A DNA stretch of 64,000 nt from Emergomyces orientalis (GCA_002110485.1 MOWL01000003.1:806001-870000), one strand, 5' to 3'; shown: positions 1-12,679, counted from the first letter of the stretch. Program-made: numbers and translations. Notes: generated from the sequence alone by a model not told the origin.

Positions 1-3000
1 TCATCCTGCTCCTTCAACAGCACCTCAAGCATATCAAACTCGCCCACCATCGGCCCCGTCCCGCCCAGCCCCTGATCAACCCCCATCGTCGCATTGTTGA
101 AGAACTGATCAAGAGGCAGCGCAAACCAGTCGGATTGGCCGGCATGGTTACCACCACCAGTACCGTTAGCCATCGATGTCGACCCATCATTGTTCCCGTT
201 GTGGTTATGGCTGTTATGGCTATTGATAACCTCTGGTGAGATGGTGTTGTGGCTGTTGTTGTTGTTGTTGTTGTTGTTGCCGTTGGCGGTGGTGGTGTTG
301 GGGTCTGCGCCGTCGAGGTCCATTTTCAGGGAAGCGGTGCTGGGGTCGTAGTAGTTGTAGTAGACGGAGGCGGGTGGGGGCATGAAGGAGACGGTTAAGT
401 TGGAGGAGTTGAGCGGTTGGGCGGGGATGTTGGCGAGGGGGTCTGCATGGGTTGTTGACGGGGCTGATGAGGACGGTGGGTGACTGTGGCTGTGACTGTG
501 ACTATTGCTATGGCTGTGGTGGTGGCCGTTTGCGTCAAAATGGAAGGGCGTGTTGCTGGAGAGTTGATGTTGCTGCTGCTGCCAGCGCGCGGGGTTTTGG
601 AAGTCATTCTGACTCTGATCGGGTTGCTGGGATGGGGTGTGGCTGAGGTGGTCGGGTGGGTGTGGTGATTGTCGTGTAGACATTGGTGAAGACATTAGTG
701 CCTGTGGCTGGGATTGCAGCTGCGGTGTTCGTTCGCGGCTGCTGCATTCACCTGTGCCACGGTCTGGGGGTGCGAAGCGGAGGAATCTATTGCGGATATT
801 GGAGGTTAGAAGTTGGAGGAGGTCGGCGATGGTGACGCTAAGGTGGACGTCGTCGACGACGCAAGTGCGCAGGGACTCGACGGTGCGGTCTTGAAGGTCT
901 AGGGAGATGCGGACTTCGTCCTCTTTGGCGCCGAGAGTGAAGGTCTAATATGGATTTGTGGTTAGCAGTTATGATTAACAAAAAAAGGTGCATGGGGAGA
1001 GTTTAGATATATCGCACCTTAAGAATGAATATCATCCCCGACAAGATTCGGAAAAAAGTGCGGACAGGTGCATGCTTCAGGGAATCCCCGGGGACAAGAC
1101 CGTCCAGGACGGTTTTCAGAATCCGTCGCGAGGCGTCGACAACTTCTTGAATGTACGGTTCGTTGACCTGATATTGTTCCATGAGGACACGCCAGGAGGC
1201 GGTTGCGGTTGCGGTCGCGGCAGTAGAGGAAGTTGTGGGCCCTGCTCCTGAGTTTCGTCGGGCTGATGCCGTTGCCGATGAAGTTTGTACCTCATTGCTC
1301 ATCGTGGTCCACCTGTCGACGACGGCTTGGAGGGCGAGGCAGTTGACATATAATCCTTGTTGCGTATTAGATATGGATGTGCATAAATCTAAAAAGAAGT
1401 GTGGAATTATACTCACGGGTATACTCGTATTCAATGGCCAAAATATGTCGCATATGGGCAGGCACTATTAAATCGTAGTTTAGCAACAAAGCTCATTCAC
1501 ACAAAACATACCCAATAAAAAAAATATATAGATATACAACTCACTAGAAACCCGATCAAATTTCATCTTAAACTCCCTCAACGACGGCGTAAACTTATCA
1601 ATCTGCTCCCGGTACCTTCCACTCTTAATTAAATTCGACGTCTGCTCTTTGCTCTGGAACAACACCTGGTTACTCGTATACATGATCTTCGAAATATCCA
1701 TCCAGCAATCTTGCATCAGGTCAATAGATCGGTCCTCATTGGGATCCAAGAAGCGGGAGTCCTCTGAAGATATCGGATCCATGTTTATTCCCCACTGCGG
1801 CAGCGGCAGCATTGATGGGATCCCCAACCGCCCACTACTCTGCGAGATGTAGACGAGAATCAGCTTGCGCACGCGCCGTTTGCGGATGCGCTCGGTTGAG
1901 GATTCCGTGTTTGCATTATTGGACATTTGGTCGTTTTTCGGGTCGAAAACACCGAGTTCGAAGGCGAGGGCTTGCGCGGTACTGAGGAGCATCCAGGACA
2001 TGCGATCGGAGCGCCAGACGGGTTCGAGCCATTTGTAGAATGCCAGACGACCCTCTGCGCCGCCACTACTGCCACCACCGCCGCCGGCGGTGCTCTGTGC
2101 CTTACCGGTCGTTATGGGATCGTGGTCGTGGTCGATGTTCCCCTTATTATCAAAAGACTGCGTCTGGATTTGCGTGAGCAGCTGTGGGTCAATATCCAAG
2201 AGCGTATTTTCATCATCACCGGGTGGGAAATGCAAGGCGCGCGGGTGCCAGTCCGTCAAGAGTAGGAGAGCCTCGATAGTACCCAGCGATCGCAGATGGC
2301 CGTTACTCGCATTCGATTGGCCAGGGGCGAAAGAGAATTTGGGCATTTGGGACGGTAGCGTGCCGCCGTCAAACTTCTCTTGGCCCCAGAATAAGCGCTC
2401 GATCATGCCGCGTAGATAGGACCAGAGCTTCTCATGGATGGAGTGGGCGCGGGAATTCGCTCCGTTGCCTGTTAAGGGCATGTGGCGGGAGGCGATGGTG
2501 AGCATGGTGACGGTCAGGACGGGCTCTTCGGTTAGTAGGGTTAGATGGGTTGCCGGCGAGCTGTAGTTTGGTATAACGATAGGACTCAACGGGGCGAGAT
2601 GCTCATAATAGCTTATTAAAAGGGGGGTAAAAGTTAATATGATAAAGGTCAATATAACAAAGGAAATGGGTATATTTGCCCGGCCCACTTACTATGCAAT
2701 ATACCCCATGGCCTCATCAACACTAAACCAGCCCGCCCTAATAAAACGAAACCTCGACCAGACCCTCACCGCATTCACATAATCCAAATCCTCCACAAAC
2801 CCGCTCTTCAACAACGGAGGGGCATTCATCAACCCAGGCCCTCCCCCACCGGTATCATTGGCCCCAACAACCCCCTCCACGGCACGATGTTCGACAACGC
2901 CAACCGTCGTCGAGCCGGCCGTCTGCGGCTGGTAGCGATGGATAGGCTGTTGGCCATTGGACATGGACCTTCCCGATTTTTCCGACGTGCTTCCCCTGGC

Positions 3001-4165
3001 CATGGCGTCGTTGGTCGAGGCAAAGGTCGACGCGGACGTGGTATAGCGATAGTCCATCTGCTGCTGGCGATTTAGATCCTCTGTCCTCCCCGCTGCTTCG
3101 GATAGGAGATGAAGCGCATCGTGTGTGTTGCTGATGGCTGGGGAGAGTAGTTCCGCAGCGGTGCGGTTCATGACTTGCTGGCCGCTGGGTACGGTTAGGT
3201 TTTCCGTATAGCCACCTGCACTGGTTGCCCCCACCCCTCCCCCTCGCGCCGGTATCCGATGGCTGTTGGTGCTTGTGTTGGCATTGGCATTGTTACTAGT
3301 ACTGTGATACTGGCCAGGTGAGATGGGGTTGGTATGTGTGATGGTGATGCGATTGTGGGACGGGGCTCCAGGCTCAGTCCATCGACGGTGGGAGGAGGAC
3401 ATGTTGATATCCGTATCTACAGCGGAGAGCGGGCGGGGAGGGAACGGGGAGACCCCGTTGCTATTCGTGTCATCATCGTTATCATTATCATTAATGTTAT
3501 TATTTGTGCCGCTGTTGAGGCTTTCTGCAGAGTCGAGCCGCGATGCATCCGCAGACATCATACGCTTGTCTCTGCGCAGGGTGGCATCTTCGTCGATATC
3601 TCCATTGGCAAGGCCTGCAGCTTCTGATGCCTTGCGCTTGCGGCGGGTAGCAGAGAATTCGCAGCGCTTGCTTTCCCGGCGACACCGGACGCAGGGAGGG
3701 GGACGTGGGTTGTCGACGCCTGTATTTGTCAGTTAAATATATTTGATTTTCTATATTTTATATACATAGTAGTAATCAATCAATCAATCAATCAATTATT
3801 TAATAAGAAAACAATATAAAATATAATAAATATAATAAAAATTAAAAATTAAAAATAAAATAAATATGATACATACTTCCCAAGTCACAGCGAACCTTTC
3901 TCTTCCGGCATGGATCGCAAGCCTGATAGCCGCGGCGGTGCTGGGGGGCGGGCGAAGGCGATCTGCGGGGGGAGGCGAATCCGGGGTTGGCGCCGTTGTT
4001 GGCGCCGTTATTTGCGGTGTTAGTATTGGGGTTTGCATCGTGGGGTTGGACGGGCTGGACGGGCTGGTGGCGGTGAGAGTGGCCAGCGGCGGCGGTATCG
4101 TGATGAGTGTGCGACGAGGACAGCGAGGAGGCGGACGAGGCGGACGGGGCAACCCTTGTGGCCAT
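1..4165 (-). CDS. Zn(II)2Cys6 fungal transcription factor (3' end outside window)
   Basis: Nuclear DNA-binding regulator. Exons read 4165-3877, 3719-2693, 2611-1545, 1464-1417, 1355-1018 and 944-1, giving more than 1,230 codons in one continuous frame. The last visible codon is cut by the window edge. The Zn2Cys6 cluster sits at about residues 85-120: it begins CDPCRKRKVRC before the first intron and continues CVRCRRESKRC after it, so the intron splits the zinc cluster. The centre (exon 3) looks like the fungal-specific regulator domain, with SLGTIEALLLLTDWHPRA and a later RKRRVRKLILVYIS stretch. This resembles ARO80/TamA-type regulators, but that subfamily guess is weak. The C-terminal tail is low complexity: His-Ser repeats, eight Asn in a row, then YYNYYDPS. 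The start ATG is the first in frame before the zinc cluster. The target pathway cannot be read from the sequence. Confidence 0.88.
3773..3800. repeat. TCAA tetranucleotide repeat in intron 1
   Basis: About five tandem copies of a TCAA unit lie inside the first intron of the Zn2Cys6 factor, followed by an A/T-only tract. The repeat is non-coding and probably length-polymorphic between strains. Confidence 0.8.
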
Positions 4166-5074
4166 TCTAGGCGCAAACACACACAGAAGTCGAGACAGAG
4201 AGGGAGAGAGCGAACCGCGGCTAGACGCGAGAGACAAAGATACAACAGGGCGGGGGGGATTGGGGATCTGTGCCTGGGGGGTAAAACCTCTGGAGCAGAG
4301 TCGTGGCCAGAGTTGTGGTGGGATGGGGGGGGGGGGGGGGATCGAGGAGAGCGCGAATTGTCGGATGTTTGTGGGTTCAGCCGATGCAAAGCGACCACGG
4401 ATGAGACACAACCCAAGGAACAAGGAACCAGACGAAAGGGACAGACAGAGCAGAGGAGAGGAGATTGAATGTTGAAGAAAGAAGATGATGATGACGTTGA
4501 GTAGGAGAAATAACTAATAAAAATGCTGGATTGGTTGAGACACCAGACAAAAGATCTGGCAAAAAGACTGCCGGGGGGGGCCAATCTGGGAGATTCCTGT
4601 TATTTTCTTCAAATAATGAGGAGATCGTTCAAACCAAACCAAACCAAAAAAACATTCTACCCCCCACTAGTTAGTTAATTAAACCAACCAACGAACTAGC
4701 TAGCTTTTGGTCGGGTTGAGTTAGTTTTAGTCCGTTTTAGCTGTCGTTGCTGAATGATAATCCCCCATCTTGACGGAGTAACGGAGTACACTCGTCTCAT
4801 CCCATATTATGAAGCTATTCACACTAATGAGCACGAATATTATTATTCCTGTGCCTAATCTACATAGAGTATGCCTGCAAAACCGCTAAGCCAATGTAAG
4901 CCTACATAGTACTACTAGATGGCTAACGTCGTATTTATATTATTCAAAACAATTAGTTATTAGTTATTTTCCGCTTCCTCTTCTTTTCCTTCTTCTTTGA
5001 ATGCTGAGAAACAATATAATAGAATTATACTGACATTGACATGCATCCGGGATATACGGCACAAATACTCAACA

Positions 5075-5105
<31 letters not shown>

Positions 5106-6132
5106 CGCATCTTCGTACAAACTATGTTTATCTACAAATATTCACACTCGGCACAAACCGGACACACATATACCCCCCCCCCCCCCCCCCCCCCTTCAAA
5201 ATCCTCCCCCTGCCTCGTCTCCCCTCGAACCCTGACAGGGTTGCACGCTCTGGTTGAGCCAATTGGCGAGAGTGGAACCCTATATCATGGGGATAATACA
5301 GGACGGATAACATGCATGAATGGAAAAGGAAAAAACTAACTAAACGAACAAAACTGTTCTAAATCTCTTCTACCACAGGGGTTTGTATTTAAAAAAAAAA
5401 AAAAGTCAGCAGGGCAGGCAGAAACAATACATATATATATAAAGTAACAGCAACGGGCAATGTTTGTTCGTCCAGGGCAACTGGGGGTCGCTGAGCTGGG
5501 GGCAGTGTGGCGCGGGAGAGGAGAAGGATTGATTCAATGGAAGAGTGGGGAGAGGTGGAAGCGAATTACAGGGGCAATGTTTTGGGATCAATTTATCTGC
5601 CTCAAAGCCTATATACAACATATCCGCTGATGTAGAATATTAAATGAAGTGGGGAGGTTAAAGTGCTCGACTTACAGGTATCTATCACATTTAATAATAA
5701 ACCCCCAGCCAGAGTGTGAACCGGGGGACGAATACGGAGGACAGGGGTTGGAACAGGAACGTTGGAAAGGTACAAAATACAGGTACAGGTACAGGTACAT
5801 GCTGATGATTAGTTTAAGAAAAGCGGCTAGCTAGCTAGCTGGGTAGGTATATACATACATAAATCCATCTCCTCCCAATGTACGGAGTACCGTGCTCTCA
5901 CTTCGTATGCCAAAAAAGAAGAAGAAGAAAAAGAAAAAAAAAGAGAAAAAGGAACATACGGTAGATTCCCTGCTACTCAACCACACTCGTTCCCATCACC
6001 ATGAGTTAACCAAGACACAGAAGGTCAAAACGCGAGACTTGGAAGAAGTACACAAACGAAAAAGGAATAACACCAGCCCCTGCAACTTCAGTCCGGATCC
6101 GAGAAGCTGAATTTTTTTTTTTTCTCTTTCGT
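4166..6132. other. Intergenic: upstream of Zn2Cys6 gene, downstream of Vps38-like gene
   Basis: No supported gene in nearly 2 kb. It holds many simple sequences: a run of 16 G at 4325-4340, a CA repeat at 5079-5105, a run of 22 C at 5173-5194, an A run at 5391-5404, four GGTACA-type units near 5775-5800, and an A/G-only tract at 5918-5950. The part next to 4165 is the likely promoter and leader of the transcription factor gene. No regulatory motif can be assigned. Confidence 0.7.
5079..5194. repeat. CA microsatellite and poly-C tract
   Basis: About 13 CA dinucleotides (5079-5105) are followed 68 nt later by 22 consecutive C (5173-5194). Both are simple-sequence DNA in intergenic space and are prone to length errors in assembly. 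Confidence 0.9.
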
Positions 6133-8291
6133 CTACGGCATCAACGGTACCTGGGCGCCCCCTTCGGCTCCTGTAGTAATAATAGCCCCCTTCCTTCCTC
6201 CACCTCCGCCTGTTCCCCGTCCACCCCCTGCTAGTCGCCGATCCACAAGTACCTCCCCATTCGACTTCTTTAGAATATTCTCTTGCATCCTTCTCGCTCC
6301 GGATCCATCGCCAACGCCAACCCCAGCCCCAGAAACAACACTATCCTCACTACCCCTACGCGACATACTCGGCGTCGTGAACCCACTCCTATTCCCTCCC
6401 CTCCCCATCCCCATCCCCCTCCCCCCCAACAGCAGCCCCCGCACAACCGCACCCCCCTGTCTGGCAGGTAACTCACTCGTCCCCGCCGTCAACACATACA
6501 ACAAATACTTCAAATTCGGCAACGTATGCCTCACATCAATAACCCTCAGCCCCATCCGATTCATCAAATACTCGATATTCTTATTCAGCAAAAACACCCC
6601 ATACTCAAACCGATAATGCGCATTAACGGGATATAGCGGGAACGTGCGTTGCGCGAGGCCTGCGGAGATGGGGTCCTGGATGAACGAGTGGGATAGGTAT
6701 GGCTGGACTGGATACGGGAGGGGCACGGAGAGGTAGAAGGAGAGCAGGTAGACGAGGTGGGCCGTGTAGCCCAGCGCAGCGGCGATGGATTCCTTATCCA
6801 TGTCTTCGAAGCTTGAGTTGGGCAAGGCGCGGCTGCAGATGGTGAAGGCCAGTGGCTTCTCTGGGATCGGCTCGATTGGGTATATCGTGTGCAGGTCCTC
6901 GCATATCCGCCGTATCTGACCCATGCAGTCCTCTGTTGTTGTCCGCAGCAGGTTTTCGCTGGAAGACAAGCTCGACTGTGCTTCGGAGAGATAGGATTTT
7001 GTCTTTTCTTGAGACGCGCGGCCGCGGGTCATGGCGGCACGTCGCGCTTCGAGGCTGTTTTGGATTTGTTCTTTGTGTTGTCTGCTCTGGCGTAGTTGCT
7101 TCTTTGCCGAGATTGTTGCGCGTTTTACTGAGGAGAGTTTGTCGGCGGCTTGGGATTTGCGACTTATGGTATATAGCTCCCCGTGGTGCTTCTCGAGTAT
7201 AGCATTGATTTGAACTTCGAGTTTCTCCCGCGTCGCAAGGGCATCCTGTATGCAGTCGTCGAGATTGGCAAGGCGCATCAGAGCATCGTAGGACGATGTA
7301 CACTGTAGATGACTATCGTCACCGAACCTAGCAGTAGTTATGGATGCCGGCAGCCGCTGCACGGGCGGGATATCCATCAAACTCGTATAAACACCATCTT
7401 GGAAATGGAACACAATGCAATTCGTTGGTAACGGGTGATGGAAACTCTCCAACGTCTTCCCGATATATTGCAACGAGCGTAGATTCACCTCCAGCCTCAG
7501 CAGCAATATATACTCCGCCATATTCCCCGTCTTTGCCCACAACTTGTACGTTACCTGCTCTAGCCGCGCCACCAGCGGTCCGCAGATGTTTAGATCAAAG
7601 TACTTGTAATTAGGATTCATCGCCTTCTCCACCACCTCGCTCACGTAGACGGGCTGGTCAATGCCAGCACAATGCAGCGAGAACCAAGAGTCAGCCATCC
7701 GATTGCCGGCAATATTCTCCAACCTATGTTGCCGAATAAATGGGCTGGCACCCGCCCAGGGCAAGGTGCTCCTCCTGCGATTTATCTGAGTATCTCTTTT
7801 CCGCTCCTTTTCATTTTCACTCCCAGCAGCGAAAGAGGTAGCGGCACCCCCGGGGGAGGGAAACTGATCACCACGCTTAAGATCCGTAAACGAGCGCGAC
7901 TGGTGGATGGTTGATCGCGATTCATGCATCGCCAGTTGTTTTGCGGGAGACTGGAGGGCGTTGGGGACATTGTCATCGTCTATAGTCTTGCCGCGCGATC
8001 GCGTGTTGTAATTGATATTATTGCTACTATTGGGCGTCTTGACAACGAGATTGCGCACGGAGATGCCCTGGAGATGGCGAAGTTTGCGATTCTAAAAAAT
8101 ATCATTGTTATTATTATCATATATATATAATACTTTAAACTCGATATTAAAAGGGGGCGTAAATAGTTGCCCGAAATGATGCGGTTATTGAGGGCTCGTA
8201 CCGAGAACCATGGCTTCCGACGCTGGCTATCTGCGGTGTTGAGCTGCTCGAGTCGCTGGACGAGATCATCTGTCGATGTGGAGAGAGACAT
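6133..8291 (-). CDS. Vps38/UVRAG/Atg14-family subunit of PI3-kinase complex
   Basis: Predicted accessory subunit of the class III phosphatidylinositol 3-kinase complex (with Vps34, Vps15 and Atg6) at endosome/vacuole membranes. Two exons, 8291-8202 and 8091-6133, encode 682 aa. The phase-0 junction after KPWFS gives SNRKLRHLQGISVRNL, the conserved N-terminal block of this family. Then follow a Ser-rich linker, a C2-like region (about residues 150-280: NPNYKYFDLNICGP, NCIVFHFQDGVYTS), a long coiled coil (about 290-390) and a C-terminal membrane-binding region containing LGYTAHLVYLLSFYLSVPLP and YRFEYGVFLLNKNIEYLM. A Gly/Arg-rich tail ends the protein. The family is confident. Assignment to Vps38 rather than Atg14 rests on the C2-like region and is less certain. 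Confidence 0.85.
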
Positions 8292-9500
8292 TGCTAGGAA
8301 AAATGCGATGTGTGAGGCATAGTATGTGATGTGGTTGTACTCTCGGCGGAGCTGTCATTCTTTAGAGCAGCTAAGTAGGAGACTCTAAGTGGAGCATTTG
8401 AGTACCAAATCAGCCAAACAACGCGGGCTAGGTCATGCTATTTTCCCCGTCACAGTGTGTTAGCATTGTCTGTAATAACTAAAATAAATATACGTTGATG
8501 TCGATGCTGTTATTCTGTATGTTGTAAGTTAGTTGTTGGTTTGAAGCTGAGCTTTGTCTTGTGTCTCCGTCTCCGTCTCCGTGGCTGGAACTCTTCCTGA
8601 TTGGACAATTCTGCAGGGTTTGGCCCAAAAGCCAAAAAAACCACGGGTGGCTTCAGGTAAATAAATACTACTAGTTATCTTCATATAGGTTCACCCGAGC
8701 TGCCCACCCTGACTCCACTGAGCTTGCATCCGCGCACTGTTTTCTGTTTGCAACCCCCTGATTATTGTTGGCCACCATTTCTGTGATTGCTGGAATGTCT
8801 TCTGCTTCCTTCTCTGTACTGGCTAAGATCAGCCACCCAGTTTTCCCCCTTCTCCAGCATACTCTTTCGAGCCAGGAGAACAACTACAGAGGACGAACGA
8901 GCTAACTGCTAACCTGCATCATGATGGCAGAAAGCGATGACCAGATCCCCGTAGCACTAAGAATAATCGAATCATCGCAGTTCTTAGCTAATGATCAATG
9001 CCTGTTGATGAGATCCGTGCAGCGCACGCTATCAGGAGCCAACATGGCAAAATATGTCCCTGAGCGGATACCCCACGATGGGGCCAGGACACCAAGAAGC
9101 CTAGAAGCCACTCTGTTATGAATAAACATTGATCTGATTGAGCTGGCCCAGAAAAGTATTTAGATTTTCTTGAAACAAGCTCTCCTGGCTTTGATGATTA
9201 TGAAAAAAAAATCCACCTTCTTTCTCCGCAGCGAATGGTGTCGAAGTCCGAGAACGCGAAAACTATCGCTGCTGCGTGACGGGCGACACAAGAACCCCTC
9301 AGGCCACGTACATTATTGCTCCGTCTATTTTGGAAGACAAAGACTTGCGCCCTGGCGTATGTATTTCAGGGACTTTCTGTCTTATCTATTGACGGAGGGT
9401 TGCTAAATACATGACCAAGGGACGCTTGTGCGCTTTACTAGAAGCAGGCCACCTGTCAAGAAAGGTCTGATGTTCCCGTCTTCCCTGCCTTCCCTGCCTT
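8292..9500. other. Intergenic: promoter of Vps38-like gene and unannotated DNA
   Basis: No convincing gene. A short CCGTCT-type tandem (three copies) lies at about 8562-8582. Several open stretches of 60-80 codons on both strands (for example 8671-8883 minus and 8921-9121 plus) have no recognisable domain, so I do not call them. Confidence 0.55.
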
Positions 9501-9572
9501 AGGCCATGGGTGGCTGTTTTTCTAACCAGATCCTAGACTGGGGGATACTTGGTTCATTTGGCATATATCTCC

Positions 9573-10361
9573 TACGAAATTTTGACCATGTTGTTACAAG
9601 CTCGCTGTGGGTAGCACTGTACCAATACATCCTGGATGGCAAATTCTTTTCCAGGAATCATCTTCCATTTGGCCTCTACTTCAAACGCGTTCGCCAGCCA
9701 TCTCTGCACAATGAAGCGAATGCTTTACGCCTTATTGAAAGCCATGCCCCAAATATCCCTGCGTCACGATTGATTGATTTCGTTTTGCCTGAGGGCAATA
9801 ACAGCGGTTTTATCCTCGTGACCAAAACGCGCGGCGGCCGGTTGGACCATGCCATCTACTGGATGACCCCTGAAAAGCGAAAGTAACTCGGGTTGCATTT
9901 GGGGAAATGCATTTCACAATGGCGTCGCATTCCCAACAATTCATCAAACCAATATCACCAGCACCCTTGGAGGCCCAGCTTACGACCACCGTTTTGAGGA
10001 CAAGCAATGCGGGCCATTTAGGTCCACTGTGGAGTTTGCAGACTATCTTACCGAGCACCTTGAAGACAAACGCCAGAGAGTCCCCACTCTCAACATTGTA
10101 CAAGCCAGATTATCAGGTATTCTCTACTCATTCAGATTTGCATCAGACGAATATCTTTGCTGATGGTGGCCGATTCTCTGGCATCATTGATTGGGAACAT
10201 GCTGGGTTCAAGCCAGAGGATTGGGAAGTATACTAGAGGTTTGCTGTCATGCTGGGGCTGTGGAGGGCATAAGGATATTTTGGATTGGGCCTTTTGAGGA
10301 AAAGTATGAAGAGGAGCTTGAAGCCCAGAAATATCTATGGAAAGTCGAACCCGTCTTCTAA
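9573..10361 (+). pseudogene. Decayed aminoglycoside-phosphotransferase-like (APH/kinase-like) gene
   Basis: Fragments of a fungal APH-family kinase-like protein occur in order but in different frames. First comes an N-lobe-like block ending in FILVTKTRGGRLDHAI. An in-frame TAA at 9884-9886 then stands where the next frame suggests Gln (CAA to TAA). The block LGLHLGKCISQWRR follows. A frame change leads to TLGGPAYDHRFEDKQCGPF, and another change near 10115 leads to the catalytic loop HSDLHQTNIF and metal-binding IIDWEHAGF. After WEVY a further frame change gives the C-terminal piece ending at TAA 10359-10361. At least one stop and three frame changes without good splice sites argue against a working gene. 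The 5' limit is uncertain. Intact members phosphorylate small molecules or are uncharacterised. Confidence 0.75.
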
Positions 10362-10837
10362 AAATAGGAGTAGGAATGGCATTTTATTAAGTATATATTC
10401 AAAGGCAGTAAACTCCTCAACGCAAATGATTTTGTAAGCATATCACCTGGTGCAAGAAGAAGACGGGGTTAGGTGTTGGAACCAGACCTAATCTCTGGAT
10501 AGAAACAATTTTAAATGAGGCCCTGGCCGAAATATTTTCGAGTCGGAGGCGACATGTTGGTAGCGACCGATTTTTTTTTTCTTTTCTATGTTTGGTGGTG
10601 GTGGTGGGGGGGAATCATCGAGGTCACAAAGGCAACAACAGAAGAGGACCAAATGTTGTTCAGCATTTTCATCTATTCCGTACAGTATAAAATCTGAGCA
10701 AGACTTCCACCTGTTCCTTCGCAGTGAACGACACTGAATATTTTTTAGATTCTTTCTGTTCAAGACAAATAATGGAATTCGTCATCATACTGTTTCAAAG
10801 GTTCAGAACCTTGACCTGGTTGTGCCTCCCGTGACTG

Positions 10838-11311
10838 TCAGCGGCCAGAGGGACTTGTGTTTCCGGTCTTTCGACGCTCTGGTCGCATGCCCCAGCTATG
10901 GGGGAGGGAGTGCTGGAGATCACGACTTTCTCCATGAGGCTCGCCTTCGCATTCAATCTTGCCACTAGATTCTAGGCCTTGAGTTGAATGCTGCGCAGGT
11001 GATGAGGATCGCGACACGGCTGGGGTTATGTTGTCGAGCTTCTCATGCGAAGCATTATCACCTATCACCATAGATATCACCGACGGTGATGGGTTGGTCT
11101 GGTATTTTGTCATTTCAGTCCTCATGTTAAGGGGTCCGTGGCCCCGTTGAGCACCCTCGCATTCACTAGAGAGGGGGGGGGGGCTTATTCGGATGCTGGC
11201 ATTCCGGGCGACAGTGACTGAGGTGGTGGTAGCTCGTATATTGGCACTGGGCTTCTCATCATCCTCGTAGACGAGATTGTGAAGGGGGTCATCATGAAAG
11301 GCCGCATCATT
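10838..11311 (-). other. Unidentified open stretch, possible gene remnant
   Basis: About 155 codons read without a stop on the minus strand, opening just after a TAG and ending in a Ser/Arg-rich tail (SWGMRPERRKTGNTSPSGR). The composition (acidic start, Ser/Pro/Thr-rich body) resembles a disordered C-terminus of a real protein. Further minus-strand open pieces at 11376-11714 and 11909-12118 might belong to the same decayed or heavily spliced gene, but I could not join them by splice sites. I recognise no family. Confidence 0.25.
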
Positions 11312-12620
11312 GTAATGCTAGTTCTGTGTGCCCTCTTCCAGTATCAAGGCTTGCTGACAATTCATGGGAGTTTGCTCAGTTCCCACACTTGGGGGTTTTG
11401 ATCGGGAATCCTTCTTTTGGCATGTACTGGTGATCGCGCCGGCTGTCTATACTCCCAAGCAATTTTGCTTGCATTTCCGGCGTAGGGCAGAGGGAATCAA
11501 CCTCGGAACAGTGTAGGGGCAATTGGGGCCTTTGTCGCAGGTATATGGGATAAAACGGATAACTGACTGGGAGCGATCCGACTGTGACCCGGGATGGTAG
11601 AGCTTGGTATTGTCCATATTCGAGCGAGAAGAAAACAGTATTGAGACAGATGTGAGAAGGCCAACACAAGATTGAGCAGAAAATTTCTGGTCTTACCAAC
11701 TTCAACTCATTCATGTATCATTTTGCCACATTCTCTATATTTGCTGTATCCTCAAAATCCTCCAACTCTTCCTCCATCACCAGCGTATAAAATAGATCTT
11801 CATTGACCAGCTTGAACCTCCGCGAATATCAGTTGCAGTGACACCGCGCCTGGTGTACATTTGCGGATCTCCTTGCGCCCTGAACATCAAAGGGCCATCG
11901 CTCACTAATCAATGGTAAATAGCACTGTAGCTGTGGGGCAGGCCAAACTCAGACAACATTGCAATGGAGCATGAAATACAGCTCTGAGGTGAAATTTTTA
12001 CAGAATCTCTGACAAGCTGAGATATTTTCATTAGAAGAATCTGCCTTGCAGCCTGGCCAATAATTGTCCCTGGCACAACCCCTGCAACTTCCATGAATGA
12101 ATGAGCCTGACTGTTCAACTGCCGATTGCTTTCAATCCTTGCAGCATCACACCATCATACCACTGCTCACACGTGGTGTGAAATACGACCGGCGGCTACC
12201 AGCGGCACCATTGGCCTATACCTGTTCAAGATTGCTCTGCCCGGTTTGCCAGCGTAGAGCTGCCGATATCCAGTGTGTAGGGCGGGGTGAGTACCTAGGT
12301 AATGAGTGACGAGCTGCTGGGAAGGGTAACGGGATGAGGAGGAGGTATTTATAGAGAGGGTCAAAAGCGGCGACGGGAACGCTAGACCGCATCGGGCGCG
12401 GCTGTTGCACACCACGGGGAGTCCCGAAGTGACTACCCAAGCGCCTAAGTACCCAAGTTAGGTAAGAAGAAATACCCAGTCCCCTGCCACGACTTAAAAA
12501 AAAAAAAAACCTTCATATCCAGTGCAACAACCACAACCATAGCCACCACCACTACGCTCACCCCAATCATCGAACACAAGGAGCCCCCATCTACATCTCC
12601 CACCCCCAGAAGGCGTCGCC

Positions 12621-12629
12621 ATGCCCTAG
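12621..12629 (+). promoter_or_regulatory. Possible minimal upstream ORF of the mL67 gene
   Basis: ATG CCC TAG, a two-codon reading frame in good start context (GTCGCC before the ATG), begins 59 nt upstream of the mL67 start codon. If the transcript includes it, it could reduce initiation at the main start. The transcription start is unknown, so this is inference. Confidence 0.3.
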
Positions 12630-12679
12630 AAAATCACCAATTGGCTCCACAGAAAGATTGGTAAAAGGCACCCATATCC

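Larger units (their letters stand above)
10362..12679. other. Gene-poor region before mL67
   Basis: Apart from the open stretch at 10838-11311, no gene is supported. It contains a T run near 10570, a GGT/poly-G tract at 10594-10612 and a run of G near 11171. The last few hundred bases are presumably the promoter and leader of the mL67 gene. Confidence 0.5.

Noticed and set aside
3796..4584. 262-codon minus-strand open frame overlapping the Zn2Cys6 first exon
   Set aside because: Pro/Ser-rich shadow of the real exon, which carries the zinc-cluster motif in a different frame.
7980..8291. 103-codon frame continuing from the Vps38-like first exon
   Set aside because: It reads through the intron; the family motif RKLRHLQ requires splicing at 8202/8091.
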